NCBI RefSeq assembly: GCF_900250115.1
Contig: NZ_LT984803.1
Span: 744,001 to 808,000, forward strand
DNA length: 64,000 nt
DNA from: Cupriavidus taiwanensis
Lineage (GTDB): Bacteria; Pseudomonadota; Gammaproteobacteria; Burkholderiales; Burkholderiaceae
Direction of reading: 5' to 3'
The notes below the pieces were generated by a model, which was given only the letters and a program-made list of their open reading frames with translations, did not search any database and had not been told where the DNA came from. This document shows positions 1-11,774 of the stretch, piece by piece; position 1 is the first letter of the stretch, and each line of letters begins with the position of its first letter. A program made the translations under genes and the position numbers.

Positions 1-388
1 GCCAGCCGGTCAGTTCGCGCAGCCAGCCCTGCACCGGGCCGGCGAACTGCAGCGCATCGGTGTAGGCGTAGGCGATCACATAGGCCGGCATCGCCATCGG
101 CAACACCAGCGCCCATTCCATCACGGCGTGGCCGGGGAAGCGGTAGGTCGAGACCAGCCAGGCGGTGGTCACGCCCAGCAGCAGCACGCCCGCGCCGACG
201 CCGCCCAGCAGCCAGACGGTGTTGAGCACGTACTCGGCCAGCACCGTGTCGATCAGGTGGCGCCAGGTGTCGCCGGCGGGCAGCAGCACGGCCGAGGCGA
301 TCACGAGCACGGGCACGGCGATCAGCAGCGCCATCGCCACGGTGGCCAGGGTCAGGGGATGGAAGCGGCGGCGGCTGGTCAGGAGCAT
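1..388 (-). CDS. Iron(III)-type ABC transporter permease, N-terminal part
   Basis: The reverse strand reads into the window edge, so only about 129 N-terminal residues are present. They begin MLLTSRRRFHPLTLA and show two clear hydrophobic segments (around residues 15-40 and 55-80), then a FPGHAVMEW-ALVLPMAMPAYVIAYAYTD stretch typical of the FbpB/SfuB family of ferric-iron permeases, which normally carry about 12 membrane helices. The gene is divergent from an FbpC-like ATPase 150 bp away, so the two probably form one importer. The ATG at 388 is the best start, although no good Shine-Dalgarno precedes it. The iron substrate is inferred from family resemblance only. Confidence 0.75.
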   Translation of the reverse strand, partial: MLLTSRRRFHPLTLATVAMALLIAVPVLVIASAVLLPAGDTWRHLIDTVLAEYVLNTVWLLGGVGAGVLLLGVTTAWLVSTYRFPGHAVMEWALVLPMAMPAYVIAYAYTDALQFAGPVQGWLRELTGW

Positions 389-528
389 GCGCGGGAACAG
401 TGAGCAGAATGCGGCCCGCCGGACCTGTGCCTGGTGGCGCGGTATGCGGGCTGACGCATTCTAGCAATGCCGGCGCCGCCGGCCCGCCGGAACCGGACAA
501 GCGCGGTCCCGGTTCCCTGACACGTCCC

Positions 529-534
529 TATAAT
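529..534 (+). promoter_or_regulatory. Candidate -10 box (TATAAT) of the ABC ATPase gene
   Basis: A perfect TATAAT ends seven bases before the ATG at 541, so transcription would start at or next to the A of the start codon. No good -35 box is visible, and no ribosome binding site lies between box and ATG. This suggests a leaderless transcript, by inference only. Confidence 0.4.
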
Positions 535-540
535 GCGCAC

Positions 541-1674
<1,134 letters not shown>

Positions 1675-1752
1675 GCGCGCGTGCAGGCGGCAGGCGCCGA
1701 TGGTCTACACTGTGGCGTTCTGCATCTTGCGCACTGACAGGGCCTGACTACC

Positions 1753-3117
1753 GTGGCGGACACGCTGTTTTCCGAATCTCCCGACCGTTCCCGGCAACCG
1801 CTGGCGGAGCGCCTGCGCCCTCGCACCATCGACGAGGTGATCGGCCAGCAGCACCTGCTGGGCGCGGGCAAGCCGCTGCGCGTGGCGTTCGAGTCGGGCG
1901 AGCCGCATTCGATGATCCTGTGGGGGCCGCCCGGCGTGGGCAAGACCACGCTGGCGCGGCTGATGGCGGACGCGTTCGAAGCCGAATTCATCGCGCTGTC
2001 GGCGGTGCTGTCGGGGGTCAAGGACATCCGCGAGGCGGTCGAGCGGGCCGAGCAGTTCCGCGCCCATGGCCGGCGCACGCTGGTGTTCGTCGACGAGGTG
2101 CACCGCTTCAACAAGAGCCAGCAGGACGCGTTCCTGCCGCATGTGGAAAGCGGCCTGTTCACGTTTATCGGCGCCACCACCGAGAACCCGTCGTTCGAGG
2201 TCAACGGCGCCTTGCTGTCGCGCGCGGCGGTCTACGTGCTCAAGAGCCTGGACGATGCCGAGCTGACCCGGCTGGCGCTGCGCGCCTCCGCGGAGCTGGG
2301 CGGCATCGGCTGGCAGGATGAAGCGCTGCAACTGATCGTGGCGTCGGCCGATGGCGACGGGCGCAAGCTGCTGAACAACATCGAGATCGTCGCGCGCGCC
2401 GCGCGCAATGCCGGCGCCGCGCAGATCGATACCGCGCTGCTCGGCAGTGCGCTGTCGGAGAACCTGCGCCGCTTCGACAAGGGCGGCGATGCCTTCTACG
2501 ACCAGATCAGCGCGCTGCACAAGTCGGTGCGCGGCTCCGACCCCGACGCCGCGCTGTACTGGTTCTGCCGCATGATCGATGGCGGTGCCGACCCGCGCTA
2601 CCTGGCGCGCCGCATTGTGCGCATGGCGTGGGAAGACATCGGGCTGGCCGATCCGCGCGCCGCGCGCATCACGCTGGATGCGGCGGAAACCTACGAGCGG
2701 CTGGGTTCGCCCGAAGGGGAGCTGGCGCTGGGCCAGGCGCTGATCTACCTGGCGGTCGCGCCCAAGTCCAATGCCGGCTACAACGCGTACAACGCGGCGC
2801 GTGCCTTCGTCGCCAAGGACAAGTCGCGCGCGGTGCCGGTGCACCTGCGCAATGCGCCGACCCGGCTGATGAAGGAGCTTGGCTACGGCCACGCCTACCG
2901 CTACGCGCACGACGAGCCCGGGGCCTATGCCGCCGGCGAGCATTACTTCCCGGACGACCTCAAGGCGCAGGGCTGGTACCAGCCGGTGCCGCGCGGGCTG
3001 GAAGGCAAGATTGCCGAGAAGCTGCGTCACTTGCGCGAACTGGACGAGGCCTGGCACCGCGAGCAGCGCGCCGCGAAGCCGAAGGACGGCGGCAAGGGCG
3101 GCAAGACCAGCGAATAG
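1753..3117 (+). CDS. rarA: Replication-associated recombination protein A (AAA+ ATPase)
   Basis: The 454-residue protein belongs to the RarA/MgsA/WRNIP1 family, cytoplasmic clamp-loader-like ATPases that act at stalled replication forks. The N-terminal RPRTIDEVIGQQHLLG motif, Walker A GPPGVGKTT, Walker B FVDEVHRFNKSQQD, sensor GATTENPSFEV and the long helical tetramerisation domain after residue 200 are all present, and the length is normal for the family. The start is a GTG (MADTLF). Upstream in-frame sequence offers no better site. It is followed 80 bp later by serS, a common betaproteobacterial order, and the two may be cotranscribed. Confidence 0.95.
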   Translation: MADTLFSESPDRSRQPLAERLRPRTIDEVIGQQHLLGAGKPLRVAFESGEPHSMILWGPPGVGKTTLARLMADAFEAEFIALSAVLSGVKDIREAVERAEQFRAHGRRTLVFVDEVHRFNKSQQDAFLPHVESGLFTFIGATTENPSFEVNGALLSRAAVYVLKSLDDAELTRLALRASAELGGIGWQDEALQLIVASADGDGRKLLNNIEIVARAARNAGAAQIDTALLGSALSENLRRFDKGGDAFYDQISALHKSVRGSDPDAALYWFCRMIDGGADPRYLARRIVRMAWEDIGLADPRAARITLDAAETYERLGSPEGELALGQALIYLAVAPKSNAGYNAYNAARAFVAKDKSRAVPVHLRNAPTRLMKELGYGHAYRYAHDEPGAYAAGEHYFPDDLKAQGWYQPVPRGLEGKIAEKLRHLRELDEAWHREQRAAKPKDGGKGGKTSE

Positions 3118-3147
3118 GTTGCCTGTTCGCTAACGCGGGTGCAGTAA

Positions 3148-4503
<1,356 letters not shown>

Positions 4504-4523
4504 AAAAATCTGTTGTCGGCCTC

Positions 4524-4553
4524 TTGCACTGCCCGGCGCCGTGTGGCTATAAT
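4524..4553 (+). promoter_or_regulatory. Promoter of tRNA-Ser
   Basis: TTGCAC (4524-4529) and a perfect TATAAT (4548-4553) are separated by 18 bases and end 31 bases before the mature 5' end of the tRNA. This is a credible sigma-70 promoter between serS and the tRNA. Confidence 0.7.
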
Positions 4554-4584
4554 CTTGGTTTCGCCACACGGCAAAGCAGTTACC

Positions 4585-4676
<92 letters not shown>

Positions 4677-4734
4677 CAAGAAGCTGCCCGGTCTCGACCA
4701 CCGGACAGGCAACAACAGTGTAGTAAAACTCAGG

Positions 4735-4771
4735 CCGACGCCCACGACAGTGCGCGTCGGTTTTGTTTTTT
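4735..4771 (+). terminator. Rho-independent terminator after tRNA-Ser
   Basis: CCGACGC (4735-4741) pairs with GCGTCGG (4754-4760) and is followed by TTTTGTTTTTT. It lies about 60 bases beyond the tRNA and should end that transcript. Confidence 0.8.
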
Positions 4772-4853
4772 CGGCGGCCGGTCTTGTGCCGCGGCCACGG
4801 CACGCGCCGGCTGGTGCACTATCATGGCGATCCGCCACGCAGGATGCCGCACC

Positions 4854-5762
4854 ATGACCCAGCCCCCCGACAATTTAGCCGCCGCACCGGCCTTCCACGG
4901 CGATCCGTCCGAACTGCCGGCCGATCCCGACCTTGTCTACGGCATGCCGTACCGGCACTACAAGGGCGGCGCCTACACGGCGGTAGGCATCGGGCGCTTC
5001 GAGGCCGACCTGGCGCCGGTGGTGGTCTACCGCGCCATGCGCGATCCGTCGCTGCTGTGGGTGCGCCGCGCCGATGTGTTCAGCGAACCGGTGGCCACGC
5101 CCCAGGGCGAGGTGCCGCGCTTCGCGCCCGACTGGCCCGCGGCGCTGGCCTGCCTGGATTTCCTGCCGCGCCAGGCCGTGCTCGACGTGCTGTCGCTGCA
5201 CGACACGCCGTACCGCCGTTACCACGACCGCCGCCATATCCTCGAGATGTTCGAGGCCGCCCATGCGCGCGGCGTGGCGCTGGACCGTGCCCAGGCGCTG
5301 GCGGTGCTGTGCCACGACGCCGTCTATGTGGCCGGCTGCGAGCACAACGAAGCCGCCTCGGCCGCCCTGATCGAAACGGTCGCGCCGGGCGAGGCCCGTG
5401 CGGTGCTGGACCGTGCCGCGCAGATCGTGCTCGATACGCGCGGCCATCGACCCGGCTGCGCGGGCGCGGACACCGTGCTCGATCTCGACCTGCTCAGGCT
5501 GGCCGCGCCGCCGGACGTGTTCGATGCCCACAGCCAGGACGTATTCGCCGAGAACCGCGCCCTGCTGGCGGCGCGCACCGGCTTGCAGGGCGATGCGCTG
5601 TGGGCCGAGTTCATGCGCCGCCGCGCGGCATTCCTGGACCACCTGGCGCAGCGCCCGCGACTGTTCCTGACCGCGGCGTTTGCTGATTGCGAGGCCCCGG
5701 CCCGCGCCAATCTCGCCAGGATCGTCGGCGGCGCCGGCACGGCGGAGGACTCCGGTGACTGA
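4854..5762 (+). CDS. DUF1653 and HD-domain fusion protein
   Basis: The 302-residue cytoplasmic protein joins two modules. Residues about 25-80 (YGMPYRHYKGGAYTAVGIGRFEADLAPVVVYRAM) match the short DUF1653 fold. Residues about 120-280 resemble an HD-type predicted metal-dependent phosphohydrolase, with YHDRRHILEMF and LCHDAVYVAG as probable metal ligands and a helical tail. The substrate is unknown. The ATG at 4854 begins MTQPPDN; an earlier ATG at 4824 lacks supporting homology. The stop overlaps the start of the next gene by eight bases, so the two are probably translationally coupled. Confidence 0.75.
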   Translation: MTQPPDNLAAAPAFHGDPSELPADPDLVYGMPYRHYKGGAYTAVGIGRFEADLAPVVVYRAMRDPSLLWVRRADVFSEPVATPQGEVPRFAPDWPAALACLDFLPRQAVLDVLSLHDTPYRRYHDRRHILEMFEAAHARGVALDRAQALAVLCHDAVYVAGCEHNEAASAALIETVAPGEARAVLDRAAQIVLDTRGHRPGCAGADTVLDLDLLRLAAPPDVFDAHSQDVFAENRALLAARTGLQGDALWAEFMRRRAAFLDHLAQRPRLFLTAAFADCEAPARANLARIVGGAGTAEDSGD

Positions 5763-6885
5763 CGCGCCGGCGCGCGCGAGCGAGCTGGTCCAGGCCTGGC
5801 TTACGCCGGGCACGGCGCTGGGGCTGCTTGCGCTGTTCACGCTGGTGACGTTGCTGCTGCTGAGCCTGGTGCCGCTGCTGGTAGCGCTGTTGCGGCCCGT
5901 GGTGCACTGGCTGGACCGCTGGCGCGTGTGGGGTGCCGGCGCGCTGTCGTCACGCGTGGCGGAGCGGCCGCGGCGGCTGGACGCGCTTACGCTGCGCGTG
6001 CTCGAGCGCGACGTGGCCGAGCTGCTGCTGGTGCTGCTGGCCGGCGCCGTGCTTCTGGCCTGCGGCAGCGCGCTGTTCTGGCTGGCCGGCGAGGTCGCGC
6101 AGAACGCCGACGTGGTGCGCCTCGACCAGAAGGTGTACGCGGGCCTGCGCGCCTTGCGCAGCGACTGGCTCGACCTGGCGATGGTGGCCGTGACCGAGCT
6201 CGGCGGCGGTCGTATTTCCGTGGCGGTGGGCGTGGCGGTGTTCGCGTGGCTGTGCTGGCGCCGGGCCTGGATCGTGGCGCTGTACTGGGCTGCCGCGCTG
6301 CTCGGCGCGCGCGCCTGCGTGATGGCGCTCAAGCTGGGCATGGCGCGCGTGCGTCCGGCCAGCATCTACAGCGGCCTGGAATCGTATTCCTTCCCCAGTG
6401 GCCACGCCACCAGCAGCATGGTCGCGTACGGCTTCCTGGCCTTCCTGATGTGCCTGCGCCAGCCGTGGCGCGTGCGCATTCCGGTGCTGGCGCTGACGGT
6501 GGTGGCGGTGGCGGCGATCGGCGTGTCGCGGCTGTACCTGGGCATGCACTGGCTGTCCGACGTGGCCGCGGGCTATGCGCTCGGGCTGGCGTGGATCGCG
6601 CTGCTGGGCACGGCCTACCGCACGCTGCACGGGCCGGCGCCGCAGGGCTCGGTGGCGCCGTCGCGGCTCGGCGTGGTGGCGGCGGTTGCGGTGGTGGCGG
6701 CGTTCGCTTATGTGGCGTGGTTCCGGCTGCCGGATACGCTCGAGCGCTATCGCCAGGCCGGCGCCGCTACGCTGTCGTTGCCGCCGCCCCAGCCTCGGGT
6801 GCTGGCGGCAGGCGCGACACCAGCAGCTGGTCGATCTTGTGATGGTCGATGTCCAGCACTTCGAAGCGATGGCCCGCCACGGTGA
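5755..6885 (+). CDS. Membrane PAP2-family phosphatase
   Basis: The 376-residue integral membrane protein carries the full acid-phosphatase signature of type 2 phosphatidic acid phosphatases: KLGMARVRP, the catalytic SFPSGHATSS, and SRLYLGMHWLSDVAAG. At least six hydrophobic helices are visible, two of them in an N-terminal extension of about 130 residues. Such enzymes dephosphorylate lipid phosphates such as undecaprenyl pyrophosphate or phosphatidate at the membrane. The GTG at 5755 overlaps the upstream DUF1653-HD gene. The last 119 bases overlap the convergent CNNM gene and encode a low-complexity Pro/Ala/Gly tail. Confidence 0.85.
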   Translation: MTDAPARASELVQAWLTPGTALGLLALFTLVTLLLLSLVPLLVALLRPVVHWLDRWRVWGAGALSSRVAERPRRLDALTLRVLERDVAELLLVLLAGAVLLACGSALFWLAGEVAQNADVVRLDQKVYAGLRALRSDWLDLAMVAVTELGGGRISVAVGVAVFAWLCWRRAWIVALYWAAALLGARACVMALKLGMARVRPASIYSGLESYSFPSGHATSSMVAYGFLAFLMCLRQPWRVRIPVLALTVVAVAAIGVSRLYLGMHWLSDVAAGYALGLAWIALLGTAYRTLHGPAPQGSVAPSRLGVVAAVAVVAAFAYVAWFRLPDTLERYRQAGAATLSLPPPQPRVLAAGATPAAGRSCDGRCPALRSDGPPR

Positions 6886-8086
6886 TCGACTCGGATTTCT
6901 TCGGGATGCGCTTGAGCGCATAGATCACCAGCCCGGCCGCGGTATCGACGTAATCCTCACCGGGCAGGGTGTCGAGCTCCAGCGCCTTCTTCAGGTCGAC
7001 CAGCGGCGTCAGGCCATCGACCAGCCACGAGCTGTCGTCGCGGCGCACGATCTGCTCGTCTTCGCTGGAGTAGAGGATGTCGCCCATCAGCGCGCCGACG
7101 ATGTCGTCCAGCGTAACGATGCCCACCACCAGCCCGTACTCGTTCATGACCACGGCAAAGCTCTGGTGCATCTCGCGGAAGCGCGTCAGCGCCTCGGACA
7201 GGGTCAGCGTGTCGGGGATCACCAGCACGTTCTTGTCGTGGTGGCGGCCGATATTGCCCATCACCGCGGCGCTTTCATCGGCCAGCAGCAGCTGCAGGAT
7301 GTCCTTGGAATCGATATAGCCCTGCACGTCGTCGAGATCGTGCCCGCACACCGGGTATTGCGCGTGCGGCTGGTTGACCAGCTTGCGGCGCACGCTGTCG
7401 GCGGGCTCGTCCAGGCTCAGGTAGACCACTTCGTCGCGCGGCGTCATGATCGCGGTGATGCCCTTGAAGTCGAGCTCGAACACGTTCTCGATCAGGTGCA
7501 GCTCATGCTTGTGCAGCACGCCGGCCTCGGCGCCCGCGTCGACCATCGCGGCGATGTCCTCGGTGGTGATCTGGTCGACCGGCTTGGTCGGCAGCCGCAG
7601 CAGCCGCAGCATGGCATCGGCTGCGGCGTTGAAGATCCACACCAGCGGCCTGAGCACGCGCAGCAGCGTCAGCATCGGGTCGATCACCGCCAGCGCGCAG
7701 GCCTCGGGAAAGGTCATGGCGATGCGCTTGGGAATCAGGTCGGCAAACTGGATGAACAGCAGCGTCACGATCAGGAACGAGCCGATATTGGCGACGCGCT
7801 GCGCATGCACCACCTGCATGTAGGGCGACAGCGTTTCCAGCAGCAGGTCGGACACATGCTTCTCGCCCAGGATACCGGCCAGGATGGCGACGCTGTTGAC
7901 GCCGATCTGCACGATGGTGAAGAAGTTGCCGGGCTCCTCCTTCAGCAGCAGCACGCGCGTGGCGCGGCCGTCGCCGCGTTCGGACAGCACTTGCAGCTTG
8001 GTGCGGCGGGCAGCGGTCAGCGCGATCTCGGAGATCGAGAAGAACGCGCTGACAAGGACGAGCAGGATCAGGGTCAGGACGAACAT
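6767..8086 (-). CDS. CNNM/HlyC/CorC-type membrane transport protein
   Basis: The 439-residue protein has the standard order of the hemolysin-C/CorC family. A CNNM (DUF21) membrane domain (MFVLTLILLVLVSAFFSISEIALT) is followed by a CBS pair (from IMTPRDEVVYLSLDEP to about residue 335) and a C-terminal CorC_HlyC domain (SSWLVDGLTPLVDLKKALEL). Members export magnesium or sodium, or protect membranes. The name hemolysin in this family is historical. The ATG at 8086 follows a purine-rich AATCCTCCC-type Shine-Dalgarno (read on the minus strand as GGGAGGATT). It is convergent with the PAP2 gene and overlaps it. Confidence 0.88.
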   Translation of the reverse strand: MFVLTLILLVLVSAFFSISEIALTAARRTKLQVLSERGDGRATRVLLLKEEPGNFFTIVQIGVNSVAILAGILGEKHVSDLLLETLSPYMQVVHAQRVANIGSFLIVTLLFIQFADLIPKRIAMTFPEACALAVIDPMLTLLRVLRPLVWIFNAAADAMLRLLRLPTKPVDQITTEDIAAMVDAGAEAGVLHKHELHLIENVFELDFKGITAIMTPRDEVVYLSLDEPADSVRRKLVNQPHAQYPVCGHDLDDVQGYIDSKDILQLLLADESAAVMGNIGRHHDKNVLVIPDTLTLSEALTRFREMHQSFAVVMNEYGLVVGIVTLDDIVGALMGDILYSSEDEQIVRRDDSSWLVDGLTPLVDLKKALELDTLPGEDYVDTAAGLVIYALKRIPKKSESITVAGHRFEVLDIDHHKIDQLLVSRLPPAPEAGAAATTA

Positions 8087-8169
8087 GGGAGGATTGCGCT
8101 GGCAGCTTGTGCCTGCAGGCGGCTTGATGATGGTGCACGGCGCGCGCGGCTGTCAATCTGTGCTCCGCC

Positions 8170-9135
8170 TCAGGCTTGGCGCCTGGCGGGGCCGGCGTCG
8201 AAGCTTGCCGTCGGCGCTTCCAGCCGTTGCGGCAGCGTTGCCGCGAGCGCGGCGGCGGCCTGCGCGAACTGCGCGCGCAGGTCGTCGGCCAGGCTCGAGC
8301 CGGCGCGGTGGCTGGCGCGCAGCATCTGGATCTCGAACGGCAGCACCGGCGCCACGTCATGCAGCGCGACGCGCTCCGGGCTGGCGCTGAGCGCGGTGTA
8401 CTGGTCCAGCAGCGTCATGCCCAGGCCGGCGTCGACCAGCGCCAGCGCCAGCGAGTAGGTCTGCACCTCCAGCGTCGAGCGCGGCTCCAGCGCATGGCGC
8501 GCCAGGGTCTGGCGCACCAGCAGTCCGAGCGAGCTGTTGTCGTCATAGCCGATGAAGGCACGCTCCATCAGCCGCTGCATCGGCACCACGAGGCGGCGCC
8601 CGCCGGCGGGCAGGGGCTGCGCGCGCGGCACCGCCAGCAGCATGCGGCCGCTCGCCACCGGCTCGCTCGAGATGGCCTCGTGGCGTGGCGGGGCAAAGGC
8701 AAAGCCCAGGTCGATCTGATTGGCCAGCAGCGCGCCGACGATCTCGTCGGTATGGTGCGTCAGCACCTGCACCTGGGTGTCGGGGTGGCGCGCGCAAAAG
8801 CTGCGCACCGCCGGCACCAGCAGGGGGTTGGCGAGGCTCGGCGTGGCGGCCACGCGCAGCCGGCCGGCGCCCTTGTGGCGCAGGCTTTCCGAGACCCGGC
8901 GCACGCGTTCGATCTCGCCATATAGCCTTTCGACATCCCCATACAGCGCATTGGCCTCGGGCGTGGCCTGCAGCCGTCCGCGCACCCGCTCGAACAGCCG
9001 GAAGCCGAGCGAGGACTCGGCATGCTGCAGCACGCGCGTGACCACCGGCTGCGACACGTGCAGCAGGCGCGCGGCCTCGCTGACGGTGCCGGTCAGCATC
9101 ACGGCGCGGAACACTTCGATCTGGCGCAGGCGCAT
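8170..9135 (-). CDS. LysR-family transcriptional regulator
   Basis: The 321-residue protein has an N-terminal winged helix-turn-helix (MRLRQIEVFRAVMLTGTVSEAARLLHVSQPVVTRVLQHAE) and a periplasmic-binding-like effector domain (residues about 90-295). It is divergent from the FAD dehydrogenase gene 145 bp away. That is the usual LysR layout, so it probably controls that gene and the amino-acid uptake genes beyond it. The open frame continues far upstream, but only as antisense of the neighbour. The ATG at 9135 gives the normal N-terminus. Confidence 0.9.
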   Translation of the reverse strand: MRLRQIEVFRAVMLTGTVSEAARLLHVSQPVVTRVLQHAESSLGFRLFERVRGRLQATPEANALYGDVERLYGEIERVRRVSESLRHKGAGRLRVAATPSLANPLLVPAVRSFCARHPDTQVQVLTHHTDEIVGALLANQIDLGFAFAPPRHEAISSEPVASGRMLLAVPRAQPLPAGGRRLVVPMQRLMERAFIGYDDNSSLGLLVRQTLARHALEPRSTLEVQTYSLALALVDAGLGMTLLDQYTALSASPERVALHDVAPVLPFEIQMLRASHRAGSSLADDLRAQFAQAAAALAATLPQRLEAPTASFDAGPARRQA

Positions 9136-9279
9136 GGCGGCTCGGTCGTTGGTGGAGAGGGGCGCAGGCTGGGGAAAACCAGCCATAGCCTGGAGACATA
9201 TTCTGGCACGTATTCGCATTGGGCAGGCCGGCACGCTTGCACTACGCTCTGCCTGATGGACGCAAGCAAGGGAAACGCA

Positions 9280-10563
9280 ATGCAGGTGGTGATCGTGGGC
9301 GCGGGCGTGGTGGGCATGACGACGGCATGGCGCCTGGCCGAGGATGGGCACCAGGTGACGGTGCTCGAGCGCCACGACGGCCCCGGCGAGGAAACCAGCT
9401 TTGCCAATGGCGGGCAACTCAGCTACAGCTACGTGGCGCCGCTGGCGGGGCCGGGCGTGATGGCCAAGGTGCCGGGCTGGCTGCTGCGGCGCGATTCGCC
9501 GATGCGCTTCCGGCCCGCGGCGGACCCGGCGCAGTGGCGCTGGCTGGCCGCCTTCATGTCCGCCTGCAACAGCGCCACCAGCGAGGCGACCACGCGCAAG
9601 CTGCTGCGGCTGGGCTTCTACTCCCGCGACCTGATGCAGGCCTTCGTGGCCCGGCACCAGCATGACGACGGCGGCGCCGGCTTCCATTTTGCGCGGCGCG
9701 GCAAGCTGGTGGTGCACCGCGACGCGGCGGCGTTCGCTTCGGCCTGCCGGCTGCTGGACTACCAGGCCAGCCTGGGCTGCGAGCAGCAGGCGCTGGACCG
9801 CGATGCCTGCGTGGCGCTGGAGCCCGCGCTGGCCGGCATCCGCGACCAGATCGCCGGCGCCATCCATACCCCGAGCGAGGAAGTGGGCGATTGCCATCGC
9901 TTCTGCCTGTCGCTGGCACGGTTGCTGCAAGACGGCGCGTACGCGGGTGTGTCGATGCGCTTTGGCACCGTCGTGCAGGGGCTGGTGCAGCAGGGCGGGC
10001 GCGTCACCGGGGTGCGCACGCCGGCCGGGGTGGTGCCCGCCGACGTGGTGATCATGTCGGGCGGCATCGGCAGCGTGCCGCTGCTGCGTCCGCTCGGGGT
10101 ACGCCCGCTGCTGTGGCCGCTCAAGGGCTACAGCATCACGGTGCCGCTGGCCGGCGGCGCGCCCGCGCCGCATATCAGCGTGACGGATTTTGCCAACAAG
10201 ATCGTTTATGCCCGGATCGGCAATACACTGCGGGTGGCGGGCATGGCCGACCTGGTGCGCGGCGGCACCCGCATCGACCCGGAACGGGTCGGCACGCTGG
10301 TGGCCCAGACCCGCGCGCTGTTTCCCGGCATCGTGCCGGACCAGCCGCTGGCGCAGTTGCAGCCGTGGGCCGGGCTGCGTCCGGCCACGCCGGACGGCCT
10401 GCCGCTGGTGGGGCCGTCGCGGGTGTCCGGGCTGTGGCTCAACCTCGGCCACGGCGCGCTGGGATTCACGCTGGCAATGGGCAGTGCCGGCCTGCTGGCC
10501 GACCGCCTGGCGGGACGCCGTCCCGCCATCGACGCAGAAGATTTCGACGCCGCGCGCGCCTAG
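9280..10563 (+). CDS. FAD-dependent D-amino-acid dehydrogenase-like oxidoreductase
   Basis: The 427-residue protein begins with a dinucleotide-binding fingerprint (VVIVGAGVVGMTTAWRLAEDGHQVTVLER) and continues with ETSFANGGQLSYSYVAPLAGPG, a hallmark of the DadA family. That family oxidises D-amino acids at the inner membrane and passes electrons to quinone. The DAO-type C-terminus GLRPATPDGLPLVGPS and LNLGHGALGFTLAMGS is intact. Two polar amino-acid binding proteins follow, which supports a role in amino-acid catabolism. The ATG at 9280 is preferred over 9256 because it gives the family N-terminus and has GGAA at the right distance. The exact substrate is not visible. Confidence 0.88.
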   Translation: MQVVIVGAGVVGMTTAWRLAEDGHQVTVLERHDGPGEETSFANGGQLSYSYVAPLAGPGVMAKVPGWLLRRDSPMRFRPAADPAQWRWLAAFMSACNSATSEATTRKLLRLGFYSRDLMQAFVARHQHDDGGAGFHFARRGKLVVHRDAAAFASACRLLDYQASLGCEQQALDRDACVALEPALAGIRDQIAGAIHTPSEEVGDCHRFCLSLARLLQDGAYAGVSMRFGTVVQGLVQQGGRVTGVRTPAGVVPADVVIMSGGIGSVPLLRPLGVRPLLWPLKGYSITVPLAGGAPAPHISVTDFANKIVYARIGNTLRVAGMADLVRGGTRIDPERVGTLVAQTRALFPGIVPDQPLAQLQPWAGLRPATPDGLPLVGPSRVSGLWLNLGHGALGFTLAMGSAGLLADRLAGRRPAIDAEDFDAARA

Positions 10564-10668
10564 CGCCGCGGCCGAGCATGGGTTGTTGCCGTACCGGCAA
10601 TTCTGCAGTACCTGAAGCTGTCCATGAAGCATGCCTCAATGACCAAGCCCCACTACAAGGAGCGCCAC

Positions 10669-11580
10669 ATGCAAACGCTGCACCCCCATCGATCCGCCAC
10701 CCGCCGCGCGCTTGCCGCTGCCACGCTGCTGCTGGCCGCCGGCGCCGCCCATGCCGCCGACGGCGACACGCTGAAGAAGATCAAGGACAGCGGCGTGATC
10801 TCGCTCGGCTACCGCGAATCGTCGATCCCGTTCTCGTACACCGACGGCAAAGAGGTCATGGGCTACTCGCACGAGATCCTGCTGCAGATCGTCGACAAGG
10901 TGAAAAGCGAGCTGAAGATGCCCAACCTGCAGGTGCGCCTGACGCCGATCACCTCGCAGAACCGCATCCCGCTGGTGCAGAACGGCACCATCGACATCGA
11001 ATGCGGCAGCACCACCAACAACCTGGAGCGGCAGAAGCAGGTGGCCTTTTCCAACAGCCTGTTCGTCTACGGCATCAAGATGCTGACCAAGAAGGACTCG
11101 GGCGTGAAGGAGTTTGCCGACCTGAAGGACCGCAACGTGGTCACCACGGCAGGCACCACCGGCGAGCGCCTGCTGGTCAAGATGAACGGCGAGAAGGCCA
11201 TGAACATGAACCTGATCAGCACCAAGGACCACGGCCAGTCCTTCCTGATCCTGGAAACCGGCCGTGCCGCGGCGTTCGTGATGGATGAGCCGCTGCTGTA
11301 CGGCGAGCGCACCAAGGCCAAGAACGCGGCCGACTGGGTGGTGGTGGGCGCGCCGCTGCAGACCGAGAACTACGCCTGCATGTTCCGCAAGGACGACCCC
11401 TCGTTCAAGAAGCTGGCCGATGGCGTGATCGCCGACCTGCAGACCAGCGGCCGCGCCGAGAAGTTGTACAACAAGTGGTTCATGACGCCGATTCCGCCGC
11501 GCGGCATCAACATGAACTACCCGCTGTCGGCCGACATGAAGGCACTGTTCGCGGCGCCCAACGACAAGGCCTACCAGTAG
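10669..11580 (+). CDS. Amino-acid ABC transporter substrate-binding protein (GltI-like)
   Basis: The 303-residue protein has a Sec signal peptide ending in AGAAHA near residue 29, so it acts in the periplasm. The mature part (IKDSGVISLGYRESSIPFSY, GTIDIECGSTTNNLERQK) matches the glutamate/aspartate binding proteins of the GltI group. A strong AAGGAG precedes the ATG at 10669. The upstream ATG at 10624 would destroy the signal peptide. It lies 105 bp after the DadA-like gene and may share its transcript. No dedicated permease or ATPase of the Glt type follows directly. Confidence 0.88.
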   Translation: MQTLHPHRSATRRALAAATLLLAAGAAHAADGDTLKKIKDSGVISLGYRESSIPFSYTDGKEVMGYSHEILLQIVDKVKSELKMPNLQVRLTPITSQNRIPLVQNGTIDIECGSTTNNLERQKQVAFSNSLFVYGIKMLTKKDSGVKEFADLKDRNVVTTAGTTGERLLVKMNGEKAMNMNLISTKDHGQSFLILETGRAAAFVMDEPLLYGERTKAKNAADWVVVGAPLQTENYACMFRKDDPSFKKLADGVIADLQTSGRAEKLYNKWFMTPIPPRGINMNYPLSADMKALFAAPNDKAYQ

Positions 11581-11774
11581 GGCGGGCGGGCCGCGCGGGG
11601 CGGAACCGGGTTCCGCGGTTATTTAGCCATGATGAATCGATATTTAGCATTCGATAGTGTTTGCGGTAGTGTTGAGCCCGATATAGGCTCATAGCAGCAC
11701 AACAGCCGGCGGCGCTCCACAAGAGGCCGGCCGGCGCTGCCTCACACTGCTTATCCGCATCGACTGGAGAACAT

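Noticed and set aside
9136..10632. Upstream extension of the LysR frame
   Set aside because: It runs antisense through the DadA-like gene. The family N-terminus starts at 9135.
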